In this document: positions 13,396 to 15,861 of the stretch, piece after piece
How positions within the stretch are numbered: position 1 is the stretch's first letter
Layout of the letters: each line of letters starts with the position of its first letter
Source of the DNA: Gemmataceae bacterium
GTDB taxonomy: Bacteria; Planctomycetota; Planctomycetia; Gemmatales; Gemmataceae
Assembly: GCA_947490035.1 (NCBI GenBank)
Contig: CANLGS010000020.1
Coordinates: 1-15,861 of the forward strand
DNA: 15,861 nucleotides
Reading direction: 5' to 3'
Program-made: the position numbers and the translations under genes
The notes under the pieces: generated by a model
Database searches by the model: none
What the model saw: the letters and a program-made list of their open reading frames with translations, nothing else
What the model was told of the DNA's origin: nothing

Positions 13396-15861
13396 TCACC
13401 TGTCGATCAACAACATATCTGCGACATTCAGCGGCATCTGAATCTGGATGCCGCCTTTCACCTGTGTGTACTTCAGTTCGCCACGCTCGACGCTGCGCAC
13501 CTTGCTCACCTTGTCCACGCCGCGAATCGTGACCGTGAGCGAGGTGAGTTCGTTACCGGTCCAGTTAATCAGCGGCACCGCGAGGCGGGCCGGCGCGTCG
13601 CCCTTCGCCGGGGTGTCGATGCACGTCGTCTCGACCAGGCCATCCGTCGTGACGACCGGTTTCGCGTCGCGCGCGTTGAACCCCAGGAAATCGTCCGTGA
13701 GCCGGGGCAGGAGGTGCAATCGCATACTGGTGGGCAGGAAGTGCGAGAAACTGTCCGCGCTCGCGCCGCGATCGACCGGGCGCACCGGCAGGCCGCTCTG
13801 CAAGTACGCTTGCCCCGGCAGGAACCCGAACAGGATCGCGCGGCCCTTCCCGTGCGTTTTCGAGATCACCGCGGGCGAGCCGTCCTTGAACTTGCCGATC
13901 ATCGTGCCGTCGGTCACCGTGAGCGACTGCTTCCACGCGATGACCGGCACGTTGAACACGTGGTTCGGCGTCGGGTTCGCTTCCTGGTCCTTCTTCGGCA
14001 ACCCGGCGAGGTTCCACTGCACCGCGTCCATCGCTTCGTATTGCGGCAGGTCGTGCTTGCTGAAGAACGGCGTGTTATCCTTCAGCAGATACTTGGATAC
14101 GAGGTTGGGGTCGGTTGTGATCTTGCTCCCCGTTGCGCCGTAGAACTTCGCGGTCGCGGGGTTCTCCTTCTGGAACTCGTCGAGGTACCCGCCGCCGGCC
14201 ATCGCGACCACCGTGCCGCCATTCTCGCACCACTTCTGTAACGAATCCACACACTTGGAATGGAGATACTGCTGTGTGACGTAGATGAGCTTGTAGTCTT
14301 TCGCGCGGCCTTCGATCACGTCGTCTTCGGAGAGGAAATCAACCGGTGTTTGCGAGTGCCGGAGCGCGTAGTAGAGCGCCTTGCGTTCGTTATTGTGAAG
14401 CGCGAGCGAGAAATTGTTGACGCCGGTAATCAGCTCGTCGGTGCTGGAGAGCAGCAGCCCGACCTTCGCGGGGCGCACTTTGCCGTCCATGATGTAGTCT
14501 TCAAAGATGCCGGCTTCGTGGGTGCAGGTGTAGATTTCCTTCCACATCTTCAGGTCGGAACTATCGACATAGTTCTCGGTGCCGCCCACCGCGGACGGCG
14601 TGGCGCAGAAGTAGTTAATCATCTTCGCGCCGTGCGCGATTGATGTGTAGTAGCTCAGGCGGAACTCGTTCGACAACTGCCCCGGCGAGTGCGGCATCAC
14701 GTACATGTGAATCGGCAGGTCGTCGTACTTCGCCCCGGCGCGCAAGCCGCTCACGAGATAGCCGACCACTTGCGGGCTGAACTCCGCGACCTGCCACGTG
14801 TAGTCCTCCGCCCACGGCATCGTCAGCGCCTTCAACTTGAAGGGCCGGATGTAGTCGATCTCGGTGACGAGGTAGTTCGCGTGCGGCGAGTAGTTCGCGC
14901 CGGTGAGAACGCCCTTCGATTTGTAGTACGCGGTACCGGCGGCGTACTTCGCCCCGCCCTTCTCCTTCGCCGCGATCTGCGAGTAGTAATACAGCGAGTC
15001 TTTCTTGTCGGTTGTATATTTCACCACGCCCTCGACCTTGACGCCCTTGTCCGTCAGCCACTTCGCGAACTCGTCGTCTTTGAGCGGGATCGCGGGGAGG
15101 TGAATCTCGTCGCCATAGCTCACAATACCGAGGTCGTCGAACCCGCCCTTGCGGGTCAGTTCCTGTTTCTTGATCCAGTCCACTGACGGGTCGCCCCAGT
15201 GCGCGACCAGTTCGCGCTTCTTGCCGATGCCGCCGAACGCGGTGTTGTCGCCGAGCGCGAGCGCGAGCTGCTTCGCTTCGGGGAACACGCCGGCCGCGCC
15301 GCTGAAACCCATGATGCTGTAAACCGGCATCCGCTTCGGCACGCTGCCCACCTTCGGGAACTTCGCGACCTCCGCGTTCAGCCAGTCCAGCACTTCCTTC
15401 TGCGTGCGGATTTCCGGCTTCCAGTATCGCTTGATGAGCGCGGCCAAGTGGTCGGGGTTCGGGTTCACGCAACCGGGCACGTCGAAGCACGCGGGCGAGA
15501 GGTTCTGCGCCGGCCCCTTCACGGTGATGTCCTTCACCACCTTGACGCCGCCCTTGCCGTCGGGGATGCCGAACTCCAGCCGCAGGTACACGTCGCCGCC
15601 CTTGCCCTTGGTTGTGACCTTCGGGAACCACTGCGAATTATTGAGCGCGTCAAGCAATTGACCGAGCGGCACCCACCCGGACGTGTCGCCCGGTTGTAGG
15701 AACTCCGCGTCCGGGATCGCGCCTTTCGGCGGCACGACCACCGGCGCGAGCGCGTCGGGCTTCACCTTTTCCGAGCGAGGCCCAGCGTTGGTGTACTTCG
15801 TTTCCGACACCGTGCGCCCGCTCTTGAACACCTGTTGCGTGGGCCAGTCGCGGATGTGAAC
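13396..15861 (-). CDS. Large glycoside-hydrolase-like protein, 5' end outside the window
   Basis: At least 821 residues are encoded; the frame is open to the right edge (VHIRDWPTQQ before the internal GTG at 15831), so the start is missing. The central part resembles a TIM-barrel glycosidase: VSYGDEIHLP (nt ~15128-15099), ALTMPWAEDYTWQ (nt ~14831-14793) and a barrel-strand-like AHGAKMINYFCATP (nt ~14636-14595). The C-terminal third looks like the GATase-like trimerisation region of GH42-type beta-galactosidases: VRPAKVGLLLSSTDEL, YKLIYVTQQYLHSKCVDSLQKWCENGGTVVAMAGGGYLDEF, GKGRAILFGFLPGQAYLQSG. Acidic residues in the first two motifs are candidate catalytic residues. A secreted polysaccharide-active enzyme is plausible, but the family call comes from pattern only and a non-enzymatic member is possible. 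Confidence 0.6.
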   Translation of the reverse strand, partial: VHIRDWPTQQVFKSGRTVSETKYTNAGPRSEKVKPDALAPVVVPPKGAIPDAEFLQPGDTSGWVPLGQLLDALNNSQWFPKVTTKGKGGDVYLRLEFGIPDGKGGVKVVKDITVKGPAQNLSPACFDVPGCVNPNPDHLAALIKRYWKPEIRTQKEVLDWLNAEVAKFPKVGSVPKRMPVYSIMGFSGAAGVFPEAKQLALALGDNTAFGGIGKKRELVAHWGDPSVDWIKKQELTRKGGFDDLGIVSYGDEIHLPAIPLKDDEFAKWLTDKGVKVEGVVKYTTDKKDSLYYYSQIAAKEKGGAKYAAGTAYYKSKGVLTGANYSPHANYLVTEIDYIRPFKLKALTMPWAEDYTWQVAEFSPQVVGYLVSGLRAGAKYDDLPIHMYVMPHSPGQLSNEFRLSYYTSIAHGAKMINYFCATPSAVGGTENYVDSSDLKMWKEIYTCTHEAGIFEDYIMDGKVRPAKVGLLLSSTDELITGVNNFSLALHNNERKALYYALRHSQTPVDFLSEDDVIEGRAKDYKLIYVTQQYLHSKCVDSLQKWCENGGTVVAMAGGGYLDEFQKENPATAKFYGATGSKITTDPNLVSKYLLKDNTPFFSKHDLPQYEAMDAVQWNLAGLPKKDQEANPTPNHVFNVPVIAWKQSLTVTDGTMIGKFKDGSPAVISKTHGKGRAILFGFLPGQAYLQSGLPVRPVDRGASADSFSHFLPTSMRLHLLPRLTDDFLGFNARDAKPVVTTDGLVETTCIDTPAKGDAPARLAVPLINWTGNELTSLTVTIRGVDKVSKVRSVERGELKYTQVKGGIQIQMPLNVADMLLIDR

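Overview
The window looks like chromosomal DNA from a planctomycete, most likely Gemmata or a close relative. The basis is high GC, a secreted DUF1549/DUF1553 CXXCH protein, Panacea and Uma2 genes, several secreted proteins of no known pathway, and palindromic dispersed repeats between genes. No taxonomic marker (rRNA) is present, so this placement is inference. I see no tRNA, rRNA, CRISPR array or transposase.

Layout. 1-3024 (minus strand): a DUF1549/DUF1553 secreted protein followed 54 bp later by a proline-rich lipoprotein, ending in a C/G-rich palindromic repeat. 3163-4636: a small accessory patch with a Panacea-domain (DUF4065) gene, a four-base-overlapping RelE/ParE-like toxin candidate broken by a frameshift, and a convergent, also frameshifted, Uma2 (DUF820) gene. 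Both frameshifts are explained by loss of one CG dinucleotide. 4712-7446 (minus): a membrane-anchored secreted protein of unknown function, a strong 21-bp hairpin terminator, clpX with all its hallmark motifs, and a small SHOCT-like membrane protein. 7584-7698 is a 44-bp perfect inverted repeat. 7702-9631 (minus): a secreted helical-repeat-like protein and a FabG-type short-chain reductase. 9760-11993 (plus): a metallophosphoesterase, a candidate selenocysteine-containing ArsC/Spx-like protein, and a secreted alpha/beta-hydrolase. 12048-15861 (minus): a secreted beta-propeller-like protein and the 3' part of a large glycoside-hydrolase-like protein that runs off the right edge.

Main discovery. 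At 10702-11055 a single reading frame of 117 residues is interrupted only by one in-frame TGA at 10741-10743. Read as selenocysteine, the TGA gives a U-I-T-C active site exactly where Spx/ArsC proteins have CXXC, followed by an ArsC-type C-terminal half (RAP cis-proline motif and a GFNED motif). A hairpin at 10759-10777 with a G-initial three-base apical loop fits a bacterial SECIS element. Ordinary gene calling would report only an 87-residue hypothetical protein from the GTG at 10792 and lose the active site.

The genes do not form one pathway. ClpX is housekeeping proteolysis, FabG is a reductase of the fatty acid or polyketide type, and the rest are mainly exported proteins typical of planctomycetes. 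The phosphoesterase, selenoprotein and hydrolase genes are codirectional and may be partly co-transcribed.
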